Assembly: GCA_937872385.1 (NCBI GenBank)
Contig: CALMSO010000007.1
Location: forward strand, 1 to 54,274
Length of the DNA: 54,274 nucleotides
Reading direction: 5' to 3'
Source of the DNA: an uncultured Saprospiraceae bacterium
GTDB lineage: Bacteria > Bacteroidota > Bacteroidia > Chitinophagales > Saprospiraceae
This document shows positions 43,926 to 52,889 of the stretch, piece after piece. Position numbers and translations under genes: made by a program. Under the pieces are notes generated by a model. It was given only the letters and a program-made list of their open reading frames with translations, searched no databases and was not told the origin of the DNA. Every line of letters begins with the position of its first letter. Positions within the stretch are counted from its first letter, which is position 1.

Positions 43926-43994
43926 GGGCTTTTTTTGAAAAATACGAGCCACCGAAGGCATTTCCGACTAAGATAGCCTAATTTTCAGTAAAAT

Positions 43995-44031
43995 AAAAAA
44001 GGCTCCACAATTTTGCAAATCGTGCAGCCTT
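43995..44031 (-). terminator. Rho-independent terminator after DUF2795 gene
   Basis: AAGGCT-C-CAC (43999-44008) pairs with GTG-C-AGCCTT (44022-44031) with one C/C mismatch. On the minus strand the stem is followed by U-rich sequence. It is 53 bases after the DUF2795 stop. Confidence 0.8.
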
Positions 44032-44083
44032 ATTTTATTCTTTGGCAGTGCTTTTTCCCGGTTGGAGGCGGGGGCAGGCAGCT

Positions 44084-44305
44084 TTAGTATTCGTCCTCAT
44101 TGAACAGAAAGTCATCCTTGCGGGGGTAGTCGGGCCAAATGTCTTCAATGCCTTCGTACATTTCCCCTTCGTCCTCCATCAGTTGGAGGTTTTCGATAAC
44201 TTCTACCGGCGCACCGGATCGGATCGCGTAGTCAATCAGCTCGTCGCGGGTAGCGGGCCAGGGGGCATCTTCGAGGTGATGTGCAAGTTCTAAGGTCCAG
44301 TACAT
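44084..44305 (-). CDS. DUF2795 domain protein
   Basis: 73 residues, very acidic. MYWTLELAHHLEDAPWPATRDELIDYAIRSG matches the DUF2795 pattern, in which a small helical domain keeps the PATRDELIDYA segment; the C-terminal half is an acidic tail (EDEGEMYEGIEDIW). The family is small, cytoplasmic and of unknown function. It is a single-gene unit with its own terminator. A perfect promoter lies far upstream at 44543-44573, implying a ~230-base leader. Confidence 0.85.
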   Translation of the reverse strand: MYWTLELAHHLEDAPWPATRDELIDYAIRSGAPVEVIENLQLMEDEGEMYEGIEDIWPDYPRKDDFLFNEDEY

Positions 44306-44646
44306 ACAAAATGATTGTTTATGAATAAAAAAACTTTTATGGATTAAGACGATTGTATGGCAAAAAAAATTATTAATAAGGTTTTGATAGCCAAATATTT
44401 GTAAAAATGCCTATGGCGAAAACGGAAATCTTAATTTGAAGATACGGGCTTGATTGACAAGTCATTATAACGCCTGAACCGGATACCACTGTACAGACAG
44501 GAAAATGCCCAACGCTTGACCATATCATGTCTGAATTTTCGGCAAAAGTAAAAAACTTGGCGAATTAACCAAATATCATTTAAAATGAAAAATTCCAACC
44601 TGTATTTGTTCGCACTTTTTTACATGCGCATCATTTGGAAGGCTTT
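44306..44646. other. 341-bp AT-rich stretch with a strong minus-strand promoter and a long leader
   Basis: No gene-like frame. It holds the promoter at 44543-44573 and, in the presumed leader, a palindrome TTATTAATAA near 44370 that on the minus strand runs into a U-rich tract. It could be a plain 5' UTR or contain a small RNA. Confidence 0.5.
44543..44573 (-). promoter_or_regulatory. Complete Bacteroidota promoter, TTTG-N19-TACTTTTG
   Basis: On the minus strand TTTG (44573-44570), exactly 19 bases, then TACTTTTG (44550-44543). This is the textbook -33/-7 arrangement. The predicted start is near 44536, about 230 bases before the DUF2795 gene. Confidence 0.7.
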
Positions 44647-45834
44647 TTACCGATACGACAAAATCACTTCAAACGGGCTTTCTTCGTATTCGCGCGGGAA
44701 AACGCCAATTTCCGATGAATTGATTGGCCCGGTGGGGTCGCATACATAGTAGCGTTGCCCTTCATGGGTGATCACTGCGCCCGGCAGCGTTTCGTCAATG
44801 GCTACGGCGATGGTTAAATGATTGGGGAAAGCCAGCACAATCATCGGCAAATCGAGCAGATTTTTTACCAAGTTGAAAAATAGCGCCGAGCGATCTTCAC
44901 AATCTGAATAGGGATAAAAAAACACTTCGTCGGTGACCATAGGTTTGCTGCGTCCAAAATATTCGGTATCTTCCTTGTAATCAAAAGCGGAACGCGTGAA
45001 AGCGAGCAAAAGTTCCACTGATTGGCGGGGCGTTTTGTCGCGCAGTAGGTCCCGAAATTGTGGCAGCAAGGATTGTGTGAGCACCTCCGACATAGGAAAC
45101 TTCAGATAGACCGTTTCGTCCACCAAAGGCCAAGTTTTCATCAATTCCACCAGTGTTTTGTCGTATTGTATGTCTAAGCTGAGAGGCTGCCCCTGCCACG
45201 GGAACGTTACTTTGCGGGTAGTGGGCTGAGCGGGCAGGCGGGGCGGCTCGCGCAGGTAAAAGGAAAAAGCGCGGCCGTCGGGCCGGGCTACGAAATTGAG
45301 CATATAAAGTGGACTTTCGCTGTTTTTTTGGGCGGATGAATGGTTGGGTCGCAGATTGACGTATATTTTGTCCTGATCCTGAATCAAAGGCACTTCAAAA
45401 ATCTGATCGGTAGAATGCACATACAAAAAGACCTCCTGTTCAACATAAGTGAGGCGAGTATCAAAACCAGCTTGCGAAAGCAAAAACCAACCGAGCAACC
45501 CTTGCTCCACAGGGCTTTTGTGCTGAAAAATAGCCACCACGCTTTGGTGCACTAAGCGATAAAAAAGCCAGTCGTTGAGGCTCAGCGCTTCTTTTTTTTG
45601 CAGCAGGTCATTGAGCAAAATACGGTAATTCGTTTTTTCTAATTGCTGGTAGAATTGCACAATGCTTTTTTCATGGACACCGGCGCATTCCGGAGTCAGC
45701 AGATCGGTATGATACTGAACGGGTAGTGCTGTTGTATAAAAAGAAATGGTAGCAGTTGCTTCGGTGGCGGCTACGGGTAGGTAGGGCGCTCCCAGCAGTA
45801 GGAGTAGGAAGGTCGTCCAGCGTATTTTTTTCAT
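44647..45834 (-). CDS. Secreted transglutaminase-like protein
   Basis: 395 residues from the ATG at 45834, which starts a signal peptide (MKKIRWTTFLLLLLGAPYLPVAA). The C-terminal third has a transglutaminase-like Cys-His-Asp triad: YSDCEDRSALFFNLVK, FPNHLTIAV and YYVCDPTGP. Such domains in bacteria act as cysteine proteases, peptide ligases or structural folds. The N-terminal part (LNDWLFYRLVHQ, QGLLGWFLLSQAGFDTRL) resembles the helical lead-in of this group. Predicted periplasmic or secreted. It follows queA, separated by a hairpin at 45890-45924. Confidence 0.82.
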   Translation of the reverse strand: MKKIRWTTFLLLLLGAPYLPVAATEATATISFYTTALPVQYHTDLLTPECAGVHEKSIVQFYQQLEKTNYRILLNDLLQKKEALSLNDWLFYRLVHQSVVAIFQHKSPVEQGLLGWFLLSQAGFDTRLTYVEQEVFLYVHSTDQIFEVPLIQDQDKIYVNLRPNHSSAQKNSESPLYMLNFVARPDGRAFSFYLREPPRLPAQPTTRKVTFPWQGQPLSLDIQYDKTLVELMKTWPLVDETVYLKFPMSEVLTQSLLPQFRDLLRDKTPRQSVELLLAFTRSAFDYKEDTEYFGRSKPMVTDEVFFYPYSDCEDRSALFFNLVKNLLDLPMIVLAFPNHLTIAVAIDETLPGAVITHEGQRYYVCDPTGPINSSEIGVFPREYEESPFEVILSYR

Positions 45835-45889
45835 GGTTTGATTATGGATTTCCGGTTCTTCATGCGGGTATGTGCTTCCGCAAAACAAC

Positions 45890-45924
45890 AGAGCGCATCT
45901 TTTTTATATAAAAAGATACGCTCT
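45890..45924 (-). terminator. Hairpin, probable terminator after queA
   Basis: AGAGCG-C-ATCTTTTT pairs with AAAAAGAT-A-CGCTCT across one mismatch and a TATAT loop. On the minus strand it is followed by GTTGTTTT, a weak U tract. It sits between queA and the transglutaminase-like gene. Confidence 0.6.
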
Positions 45925-45952
45925 GCCAGCAATTTTATTTTGTGCTAATGCC

Positions 45953-47017
45953 TTATAAAATGAGCATGGCGTCGCCGTAGCTAAAAAAACGGTACTCTTC
46001 CCGAATGGCCACTTCATAGGCTTCCATGATCAGATCGTAGCCGCCAAAAGCACAAACCATAATCAGCAGGCTGGACTTGGGCAGGTGAAAATTGGTAATC
46101 ATGGAGTCGGCAATATTAAATTCGTAGGGCGGAAAAATGAACTTGTTCGTCCAGCCCTCGGCTGGCTTCAGCAGCCGCTCAGCCGAAACCGACGACTCCA
46201 CCGCCCGCATAGAGGTAGTGCCTACCGTACAAACCCTACCGTTTCGTCCTTTGGCTCGATTGACTACATCGGCAGCAGCCTGCCCTACTCGGAAGTATTC
46301 GGCATCCATTTTATGCTTGGAAAGGTCTTCCACGTCAATGGTACGAAAAGTGCCCAAGCCAATATGCAAAGTAATTTCTGCAAATTCTAAACCCTTGATT
46401 TCTAATCGCTTGAGCAATTCTTTGCTAAAATGCAAGCCAGCGGTAGGTGCCGCTACTGCACCCACTTCTTTGGCGTACACCGTCTGGTAGCGCTCGCGGT
46501 CGTGCTCATTGGGCATCCGGGTGATGTACTTAGGCAGGGGCGTGTTGCCCAGCATATTGAGGTCTTTTTGAAATTCTTCCTCCGGGCCGTCGTACAAAAA
46601 GCGAATGGTGCGCCCCCGCGAGGTGGTGTTGTCCACTACTTCGGCTACCAGCACATCATTGTCGTGTTCATCGCTGAAATACAGTTTGTTACCCACGCGA
46701 ATTTTGCGGGCGGGGTCCACTAATACATCCCAAAGGCGGGCGTCGCGGTTGAGTTCGCGCAGCAGAAAAACCTCGATTTTAGCACCGGTTTTTTCTTTTT
46801 TGCCGTACAAGCGTGCCGGAAACACTTTGGTATTGTTGAATACCATTGCGTCGCCTTCGTCAAAATAATCAATTACGTCTTTAAATACCTTATGTTCGAT
46901 CTTGCCGGAGTCCCGGTATATTACCATTAGTCGTGACTCATCCCGGTTAGGGGCGGGGTCTTGAGCTATCAGTTTTTTTGGGAGTTCAAAGCCAAATTGT
47001 GACAGTTTGGTTCTCAT
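45953..47017 (-). CDS. queA: S-adenosylmethionine:tRNA ribosyltransferase-isomerase
   Basis: 354 residues, full family length. Motifs: [17 protein letters not shown] near the N-terminus, [41 protein letters not shown] and the C-terminal [11 protein letters not shown]. The enzyme moves a ribosyl group from SAM onto preQ1 at tRNA wobble position 34, making epoxyqueuosine. A -7 element lies 28 bases before the start. No other queuosine gene is in the window. Confidence 0.96.
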   Translation of the reverse strand: MRTKLSQFGFELPKKLIAQDPAPNRDESRLMVIYRDSGKIEHKVFKDVIDYFDEGDAMVFNNTKVFPARLYGKKEKTGAKIEVFLLRELNRDARLWDVLVDPARKIRVGNKLYFSDEHDNDVLVAEVVDNTTSRGRTIRFLYDGPEEEFQKDLNMLGNTPLPKYITRMPNEHDRERYQTVYAKEVGAVAAPTAGLHFSKELLKRLEIKGLEFAEITLHIGLGTFRTIDVEDLSKHKMDAEYFRVGQAAADVVNRAKGRNGRVCTVGTTSMRAVESSVSAERLLKPAEGWTNKFIFPPYEFNIADSMITNFHLPKSSLLIMVCAFGGYDLIMEAYEVAIREEYRFFSYGDAMLIL

Positions 47018-47044
47018 TCTATGTCGTTTTCAAAAAATTGACCG

Positions 47045-47052
47045 CAAAGATA
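47045..47052 (-). promoter_or_regulatory. Bacteroidota -7 element TATCTTTG for queA
   Basis: The plus strand is CAAAGATA, perfect TAnnTTTG on the minus strand, 28 bases before the queA ATG. No clear -33 TTG. Confidence 0.5.
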
Positions 47053-47260
47053 ATAATATTGTGCAGTCTTCCGATATAATTTTTTAGAGTTTTTACAAGA
47101 GAAATCGCTGATTGCCAATGCAATTGAGGGCACCATGCAATCGCATTCTGTTTAACGAATATCTTTTGGCAAATGTTTCATTATCAGTAGCGTAGTTTTT
47201 AAGAGATAATAAACCAGCAAGTCGCCGCGCTGTTGTTGTCCGAATCTATTGGAAATTCTG

Positions 47261-47268
47261 TATTTTTG
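47261..47268 (+). promoter_or_regulatory. Bacteroidota -7 element TATTTTTG for the gene at 47386
   Basis: Perfect TAnnTTTG. A TTG at 47236-47238 lies 22 bases upstream, slightly more than the usual 19-21. The leader would be about 110 bases and contains TTGCGCAA at 47296-47303. Confidence 0.45.
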
Positions 47269-47385
47269 CCAGCAGCAGCCGTTCGCCTTGTTGCTTTGCG
47301 CAAGGGGCAAGTTTGGCTGCCGCTTCGAATTTTTCCAAACCTCGAATTGAAACACCCCCCCTAAACCTTCTAAACTATTTCCATC

Positions 47386-48804
47386 ATGCGCCAACAATTA
47401 GAAACCGAACAAAAAGCCCTCGAAATCAATCTGGATGACAGCATTTACGGCACTTTTGCCGAAATCGGCGCAGGGCAGGAGGTCGCGCGCTATTTTTTTC
47501 AAGTGGGTGGCGCAGCAGGCACCATCGCCAAAACGATGTCGGCTTACGACAAGGTGTATTCTGACCAGATATACGGCCCTGAGCCAAGCGGCCGCTACGT
47601 TTGCGAATCGCGCTTGTATAAAATGCTCGACCACGAGTACAACCTCATGGGCGCGCGCCTGCGTATGGAACGCCCCAATACCAATTTTTTCGTATTTGCG
47701 GATACCATCGCTGCTATCAATTATTCTAAAACCGTAAAAGGCGACGGCTGGTTGGGCATTCGGTTTCAATTGCAGGCTGGCAGCGAGCCAAACGACCTCG
47801 TGCTGCACGTGCGAATGCTCGATAATGATAATCGCCTCCAACAACAAGCCATCGGTATTCTCGGCGTCAACTTAGTCTATGCTTGTTTTCATTACAATAA
47901 AGACCCCGAAATCCTGCTGCAATCGCTCATGGACAGCCTGCACGGCCGCGTGATGATTGACATGATTCGCCTCACCGGCCCCGATTTTGATGAGGTGGAC
48001 AACCGCCTGCTCAGCTTGCTGTCTGTCAAAAATGGACTGACGGACGTGGCGATGTTTGGCCCCGATGGTCGGCCAGTGCACGCCTCAGAATTTTTATACA
48101 AAAAACACCTGATGATTGTGCGGGGCAGCTTCCGGCCGCCGACCGTCGTCAATCTTGATATGATACGCGCCAGCTATCAACAGTTTCGGCAAGACCCCGA
48201 AGTTGCTAAAGGCAAGAGCTATTTGCTTACCGAAATTACTTTAGATAATTTGCGTGCTGATGGCGATTTGGATGAAAAGGACTTTCTCGATCGTGCCGAT
48301 TTGCTCAATGCCTTGGGGCAAACCGTAATTATTTCCGACTGCCAGGAGTACCCGCGCCTCATTGCTTACCTCGCAGATTATAAAATCCAGAAACTGGGGC
48401 TGGCCGTAGGCGTGCGCGAACTGCTGGAGCTGATGCACCGCAAGTATTATGACAACCTCGACGGGCAACTGCTGGCGGCTTTTGGCGAGCTTTTTACCCG
48501 CAATGTGCACCTGTACGTCTATCCGGCGATGCAGGAGGGCAGCGACGAACTCATGAACGCCGGAAACCTGCCCATGCCCGAAGGCGTGAAGTTTTTGTAC
48601 CAACACCTCGTGGACAATCGGCAGATTATTGACGTGGCAGATTTTGATGCGAATATTTTGCATATTTTTTCCAAACAGGTGCTACAAATGGTTCAGCAAG
48701 GCGAAGCGGGCTGGGAAAGTATGGTGCCGCCTAAGGTAGCTGCACTGATTAAAGAAAAATGTCTTTTTGGCTATCCAGCCGAGCAGGTTGAATTTGAATA
48801 TTGA
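47386..48804 (+). CDS. Widely conserved bacterial protein of unknown function
   Basis: 472 residues, no signal peptide or membrane helix. The N-terminus LETEQKALEINLDDSIYGTFAEIGAGQEVARYFFQVGGAAGTIAKTMSAYDK is highly conserved in many bacteria as I recall, and often carries unsupported names such as nicotinate-nucleotide adenylyltransferase. None of the motifs of that enzyme (GxFxPxHxGH) is present, so I reject that name. A GAGQEVARYFF segment and several Asp-rich stretches stand out but give no clear fold. It is a single-gene unit upstream of the VanY-like lipoprotein (62-base gap). Confidence 0.85.
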   Translation: MRQQLETEQKALEINLDDSIYGTFAEIGAGQEVARYFFQVGGAAGTIAKTMSAYDKVYSDQIYGPEPSGRYVCESRLYKMLDHEYNLMGARLRMERPNTNFFVFADTIAAINYSKTVKGDGWLGIRFQLQAGSEPNDLVLHVRMLDNDNRLQQQAIGILGVNLVYACFHYNKDPEILLQSLMDSLHGRVMIDMIRLTGPDFDEVDNRLLSLLSVKNGLTDVAMFGPDGRPVHASEFLYKKHLMIVRGSFRPPTVVNLDMIRASYQQFRQDPEVAKGKSYLLTEITLDNLRADGDLDEKDFLDRADLLNALGQTVIISDCQEYPRLIAYLADYKIQKLGLAVGVRELLELMHRKYYDNLDGQLLAAFGELFTRNVHLYVYPAMQEGSDELMNAGNLPMPEGVKFLYQHLVDNRQIIDVADFDANILHIFSKQVLQMVQQGEAGWESMVPPKVAALIKEKCLFGYPAEQVEFEY

Positions 48805-48866
48805 TACAAAAATGATATATTTTGTAAACGCTGGGCTCGCTACAACCGAAAAATTAGTTTAACAAC

Positions 48867-49727
48867 ATGAAATACAACAAAATACTGATTTTCAATTTTT
48901 TGTGCATGGTATTGCTATCGCTGGTGGCCTGTCAAAACGCTGCATCGCAGGAAAAAAATGCCGCCGCGCAGCCAGAAATTGTAGCAATCAGCCCGCCTGA
49001 GGCCTCGAAGCCTCCCGTAGCTTATGCTGCCGCGCCCCGCCTCGAAGAAGCCTTTACAGTAGAGTATCTTATGGGAAAATTTAACCCTGCCGAACATCCT
49101 GATTTTGTGCGTATTGCGCCTCCTTATGCCGATAATAACGAGCGCTTTCTGCGCAAGGACGCTTATGATGCCTTTCGGCAAATGCACGCCGCAGCCCTGC
49201 GCGATGGCGTCCGGCTAACGATTATTTCCGCTACACGCAACTTCGAAGCGCAAAAGGGCATCTGGGAAGCCAAATGGACGGGTGCTCGCTTGGTGGATGG
49301 TGCCGATTTGTCAAAAACTATTGCCGACCCGCGTCGCCGCGCCCTGAAAATATTAGAGTACAGCTCTATGCCGGGCACTTCGCGGCATCATTGGGGCACG
49401 GATATTGATATTAATAACCTAAACGATGCCCATTTTCTGACCGGCGAAGGCAAAAAAACGTACGAATGGCTGCGCGCCCACGCCCATGCGTACGGTTATT
49501 GCCAGCCCTATTCGCCACAGGGGCCCGAGCGTCCGCATGGTTATTTTGAAGAAAAATGGCACTGGTCGTATCTGCCCGTAGCGCGTACGCTCACTCGCTT
49601 AGCACAGGAGCAACTCCAGGATGAGTTGATTACCGGTTTTAAAGGGGCAGAAGCTGCGCCAAGCATAGGTGTAGTCGCCAAATATGTGCTGGGTATCAAT
49701 CAAGAATGCCTGCCAGCGCAGGAGTAG
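48867..49727 (+). CDS. VanY-type D-alanyl-D-alanine carboxypeptidase lipoprotein
   Basis: 286 residues. A lipoprotein signal ends in LSLVACQN (lipid Cys near residue 22). A low-complexity Ala/Pro linker reaches about residue 60. The peptidase M15B domain carries the zinc motif SRHHWGTDIDI (SxHxxGxxxD) and the later EKWHWSYLP His. It should trim the terminal D-Ala from peptidoglycan stem peptides in the periplasm. No vancomycin-resistance genes are nearby, so a cell-wall maintenance role is more likely than resistance. Confidence 0.9.
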   Translation: MKYNKILIFNFLCMVLLSLVACQNAASQEKNAAAQPEIVAISPPEASKPPVAYAAAPRLEEAFTVEYLMGKFNPAEHPDFVRIAPPYADNNERFLRKDAYDAFRQMHAAALRDGVRLTIISATRNFEAQKGIWEAKWTGARLVDGADLSKTIADPRRRALKILEYSSMPGTSRHHWGTDIDINNLNDAHFLTGEGKKTYEWLRAHAHAYGYCQPYSPQGPERPHGYFEEKWHWSYLPVARTLTRLAQEQLQDELITGFKGAEAAPSIGVVAKYVLGINQECLPAQE

Positions 49728-49748
49728 CGCGCAAAATGTTCGCTTTTC

Positions 49749-50345
49749 ATGCCATTCGATGAAGGTTATATCAAGTTTCGGGCACACTGGACGCGCACCG
49801 AAGCGTTGCCCTTGCCCGAGCTCCACGAGCTGCTGCATTGGCGCACGCACCTGTACGCGCTGGGTCTAATTGGCGTTTATTCCGATGGCATTGGCTATGG
49901 TAATATCAGTCAGCGCCGAGGCCATGCTGGGCAATTCATCATTAGTGGGTCGGCTACGGGGCAGCTCGCGGAGCTTTCTGCGGAGCATTTCTGTTTAGTG
50001 ACGCGAGTAGCAGCAGCCCAAAACACCGTTTGGTGCGAAGGGCCGGTTATCGCTTCTTCCGAAACGATGAGCCATGCCGTTATTTACGCACATTGCCCGG
50101 AAGTTGGCGGGGTGATTCATGTGCATCACGCGGCATTGTGGCGCAGTTTGCTGCACCGCGTGCCCACCACACCGCCCGAAGCGCCTTACGGCTCTCCGGC
50201 TATGGCTGAGGCTATTCGCCAGTTGTTAGAAAAAACCGATTTGCGAAGCCAAGGCTTGTTTGTCATGGCGGGGCACCCGGAAGGGATTTTTGCTTTTGGA
50301 CATGATTTGGCAGCCGCCGCAGCGGTATTGCTGGAATATTTTTAG
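49749..50345 (+). CDS. Class II aldolase/adducin family protein
   Basis: 198 residues, a single class II aldolase domain. Hallmarks: IGYGNISQR (phosphate-binding loop), the zinc-ligand HVHH in GVIHVHHAAL, and AGHPEGIFAFG with the third His. A glutamate in LSAEHFCLVT is a likely catalytic residue. Relatives include fuculose-phosphate aldolase and methylthioribulose-phosphate dehydratase. The substrate cannot be assigned. It begins 21 bases after the VanY-like gene, so they may be co-transcribed. Confidence 0.88.
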   Translation: MPFDEGYIKFRAHWTRTEALPLPELHELLHWRTHLYALGLIGVYSDGIGYGNISQRRGHAGQFIISGSATGQLAELSAEHFCLVTRVAAAQNTVWCEGPVIASSETMSHAVIYAHCPEVGGVIHVHHAALWRSLLHRVPTTPPEAPYGSPAMAEAIRQLLEKTDLRSQGLFVMAGHPEGIFAFGHDLAAAAAVLLEYF

Positions 50346-50396
50346 TTGTTGCCCTTGGCTGTTCTGTTGTCCTGTCAATTTTATTGCGCTACCGAA

Positions 50397-51584
50397 CTAT
50401 TCTATCAATTCCTGCACTCCCAGCCAAGCCATTAGCCCCATGCCGATTTCTAATGCCGTTTCATCAATATCAAAAGTGGTGGTATGGACAGGCGATGTGA
50501 TGCCTTTGGCAATATTGCCAGTGCCAAGCCGGTAAAAACAAGCGGGCATTTGCTGCGAATAATACGCGAAGTCCTCCGCCGTCATCCGAATGGGCAATTC
50601 TACTACATGCTCCTGGCCCAGGTAGGCTTCTGCCCAGGCGCGGGCGCGCATGGTGAGCGCGGGGTCGTTATAAAGCGTGGGATAGGCTACCTTGATATCA
50701 AAATCGCAACTACCGCCCATGCCAGCCGCGATACTTTCAGCAATGGCTTGCATACGACGGTGTGCCTCGAAGCGCCACGACTCGTCCATGGTGCGAAAAG
50801 TGCCTTCGAGCTTCACTTCATCCGGAATGATATTGGTAGCGCCGCCGGTAGAATTAATTTTACCAAAGGTAAGCACCGACGGAATGGTTGGGTCGCCATA
50901 GCGGCTTACAATTTGTTGCAAGGCTGTGATAATTTGCGCAGCAATAACCACCGGATCAATACAGTTGTGCGGCGTGGCCCCATGGCCACCTCGCCCGCGA
51001 ACGGTGAGGTATAGTTCATCTGCCGAAGCCATATATACGCCTGGTCGAAAACCCACTTTACCTGCTTCGAGCGGCGGATGCACGTGTTGCCCGAAGATAC
51101 TCGTGGGTTTGGGGTTTTCTAATACGCCTTCCCGAATCATAATCGAAGCGCCGCCGGGGTAGAGTTCTTCTGCTGGCTGAAAAATGAGCTTGAGCGTGCC
51201 GTGCAGTTGGTCGCGCAGGGTGTGCAATATTTTGGCTGTACCCAGCAAAGATGCAGTATGTACGTCGTGGCCGCAGGCATGCATCACCCCCGGATGTTGC
51301 GATTTGTACGGTACTTCATTTGCTTCTTCGATGGGCAACGCATCTATATCGGCGCGCAGGGCCACGATTTTGGCGTCAGGGTTTTGCCCTCGGATGAGCG
51401 CCACCACGCCATTGCCAGCCATGCCATGTGCATACGGAATGCCATAAGCCTCGAGCTGCCGAGCGATAAAACGACCCGTTTGGACTTCCTGAAACGATAG
51501 CTCCGGGTGCTGGTGCAGGTGCCGCCGGATTTGTACGACTTCTGCAAAATATTGTTTGGATAGGTCTTGAATGTTTTTTTTCAT
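50397..51584 (-). CDS. M20-family amidohydrolase (amino-acylase or hippurate-hydrolase type)
   Basis: 395 residues. The metallopeptidase M20 pattern is clear: RRHLHQHPELSFQEVQT at the N-terminus, ALRADIDALPIEE, HACGHDVHTASLLGTA (metal ligands), FQPAEELYPGG with the catalytic Glu pair, and MTAEDFAYY near the C-terminus. The lid domain spans about 185-300. Enzymes of this subfamily remove acyl groups from N-acyl amino acids. No signal peptide, so cytoplasmic. The methyltransferase gene lies 32 bases upstream on the same strand. Confidence 0.93.
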   Translation of the reverse strand: MKKNIQDLSKQYFAEVVQIRRHLHQHPELSFQEVQTGRFIARQLEAYGIPYAHGMAGNGVVALIRGQNPDAKIVALRADIDALPIEEANEVPYKSQHPGVMHACGHDVHTASLLGTAKILHTLRDQLHGTLKLIFQPAEELYPGGASIMIREGVLENPKPTSIFGQHVHPPLEAGKVGFRPGVYMASADELYLTVRGRGGHGATPHNCIDPVVIAAQIITALQQIVSRYGDPTIPSVLTFGKINSTGGATNIIPDEVKLEGTFRTMDESWRFEAHRRMQAIAESIAAGMGGSCDFDIKVAYPTLYNDPALTMRARAWAEAYLGQEHVVELPIRMTAEDFAYYSQQMPACFYRLGTGNIAKGITSPVHTTTFDIDETALEIGMGLMAWLGVQELIE

Positions 51585-51616
51585 GGCATATCGTTGTAAG
51601 GGGTAGGAGGAGCAAT

Positions 51617-52396
51617 TTAATAATCAACCGCTGGTCCCGGCCTTCCCCAATACATTACGGTGTGATACCAATGCTCAACGCACCCGCCGGTTTGGTAGCG
51701 CTCAAAGATACGGTGCAATGCATCCATTGCAGCAGGAAATCGTGCATTATCTTCCGGCAAGGCGTAGGAACAAGATAAATATCTTCCTTTAATGCCTTCA
51801 AAATCAAATATTTGTACATTTTCAAAAAGGGCTTTTTGCCACTGGCCTGCGCCAAAAAAATCGTCGAAAAGCGACTCGCCCGGGTAGCTTTCTTTTACCT
51901 GCCGATAGTCGGTGGCATATTCCAGCAGAAACGCTTCGTAGGCTTGCATAAATGCTGAGCGCTCGTGGTGGCGATAATTCCAAATGAGCAGCGCCTGCCC
52001 GCCTGCCCGCAGTATGCGTCGCCATTCGCGTCGGGCCGCCGCCGGGTCAAACCAGTGGAAAGCCGTGCCTGCCGCTACAAAATCTACGCTCTGGTCGGGC
52101 AGGGTAGTGGCTTCGGCTGAGCCGTCAAGACTTGTAAAATGCGGATAATCCCGCAACAGATACGCGCCAGCGGCCCGCATTTCGGGGTTGGGCTCCACGC
52201 CCCAAACCCTATTGCCGTTGCGCAGGAAAAGCTCGGTAAGCAAACCCGTGCCGGAGCCAATGTCCGCTACAATGGCGTCTGGCTTCAGCTGGAGTTCCGA
52301 ACGGAAAAAGTCGAGCAGCGCAGCTGGATAAGCAGGGCGATAACGCACATAGTATTCGACGGTGCGCGAAAAACGGGTAGTTGGGTGCATAGTCAT
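51617..52396 (-). CDS. Class I SAM-dependent methyltransferase
   Basis: 259 residues; the ATG at 52390 is an alternative start two codons in. SAM-binding motif I is VADIGSGTGLLTELFL (about 43-58), with the acidic motif II in WGVEPNPEM. SVDFVAAGTAFHWFD is typical of the UbiE/Coq5-like and Crg1-type group. The substrate is unknown. It precedes the M20 gene by 32 bases and is probably co-transcribed with it. Confidence 0.9.
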   Translation of the reverse strand: MTMHPTTRFSRTVEYYVRYRPAYPAALLDFFRSELQLKPDAIVADIGSGTGLLTELFLRNGNRVWGVEPNPEMRAAGAYLLRDYPHFTSLDGSAEATTLPDQSVDFVAAGTAFHWFDPAAARREWRRILRAGGQALLIWNYRHHERSAFMQAYEAFLLEYATDYRQVKESYPGESLFDDFFGAGQWQKALFENVQIFDFEGIKGRYLSCSYALPEDNARFPAAMDALHRIFERYQTGGCVEHWYHTVMYWGRPGPAVDY

Positions 52397-52722
52397 CAGG
52401 ATTAGCTGTTATTAAAAACCAGCCAGCGTGCCATAAGGATGCAGTAGCCCTTGTTTTTTTTGCCAACAAGAAGAACGAGTTTTTGATAGGATTTTTCGTA
52501 AATATACTGTTATTTGAAATTTTAAAAAGAGAATATTTTGTTTTCATGCGATTTGTCTAATTTTTTATTTTGCATAAAATCGTTAAAATCCATTTTAAAA
52601 TCCGTTTAATGATTTTTATCATTGCTTTTTATTCTGCGAATGACTTATTTTTAATCAAATTGAAAAAAAAAATTGCTAAAAACAGACATTTTTTTATTCC
52701 GCATTTTTATTTGCTAAAGCGT

Positions 52723-52764
52723 TTTTGCGCAAAATAAGACATTATATTATTTGCTTTGCGCAAA
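52723..52764. promoter_or_regulatory. Pair of TTTGCGCAAA palindromes, possible operator
   Basis: TTTTGCGCAAAA at 52723-52734 and TTTGCGCAAA at 52755-52764. Their centres are 31 bases apart, about three helical turns, so two bound dimers would face the same side. They lie roughly 100 bases upstream of the -33 element at 52859. Confidence 0.4.
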
Positions 52765-52858
52765 TCAATACGCTGGTTTTAGCTCCACGGATAGACAAAA
52801 AACCATGCGCCGAGTGCGCTATTTTGGAAGCTGTTAACAATTTAATAAACATTTATCC

Positions 52859-52889
52859 TTGACAATCAGCGAGGTGTGACTTAACTTTG
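52859..52889 (+). promoter_or_regulatory. Complete Bacteroidota promoter, TTG-N20-TAACTTTG
   Basis: TTG at 52859-52861, 20 bases, then TAACTTTG at 52882-52889, a perfect TAnnTTTG. It is 75 bases before the ATG at 52965 and probably drives both glycogen-binding-domain genes. Confidence 0.75.

Larger units (their letters stand above)
47018..47385. other. 368-bp divergent promoter region
   Basis: Between queA (minus) and the conserved gene at 47386 (plus). It contains a -7 element for each side (47045-47052 and 47261-47268) and the palindrome TTGCGCAA (47296-47303). An 81-codon minus-strand frame here shows no family features, so I do not call it. Confidence 0.5.

Noticed and set aside
47152..47397. 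81-codon minus-strand frame upstream of the gene at 47386
   Set aside because: No family features; it covers the -7 element and start of the plus-strand gene.
47386..48804. Naming the conserved protein nicotinate-nucleotide adenylyltransferase
   Set aside because: The nucleotidyltransferase HxGH and C-terminal motifs are absent and the length is about twice that of the enzyme.
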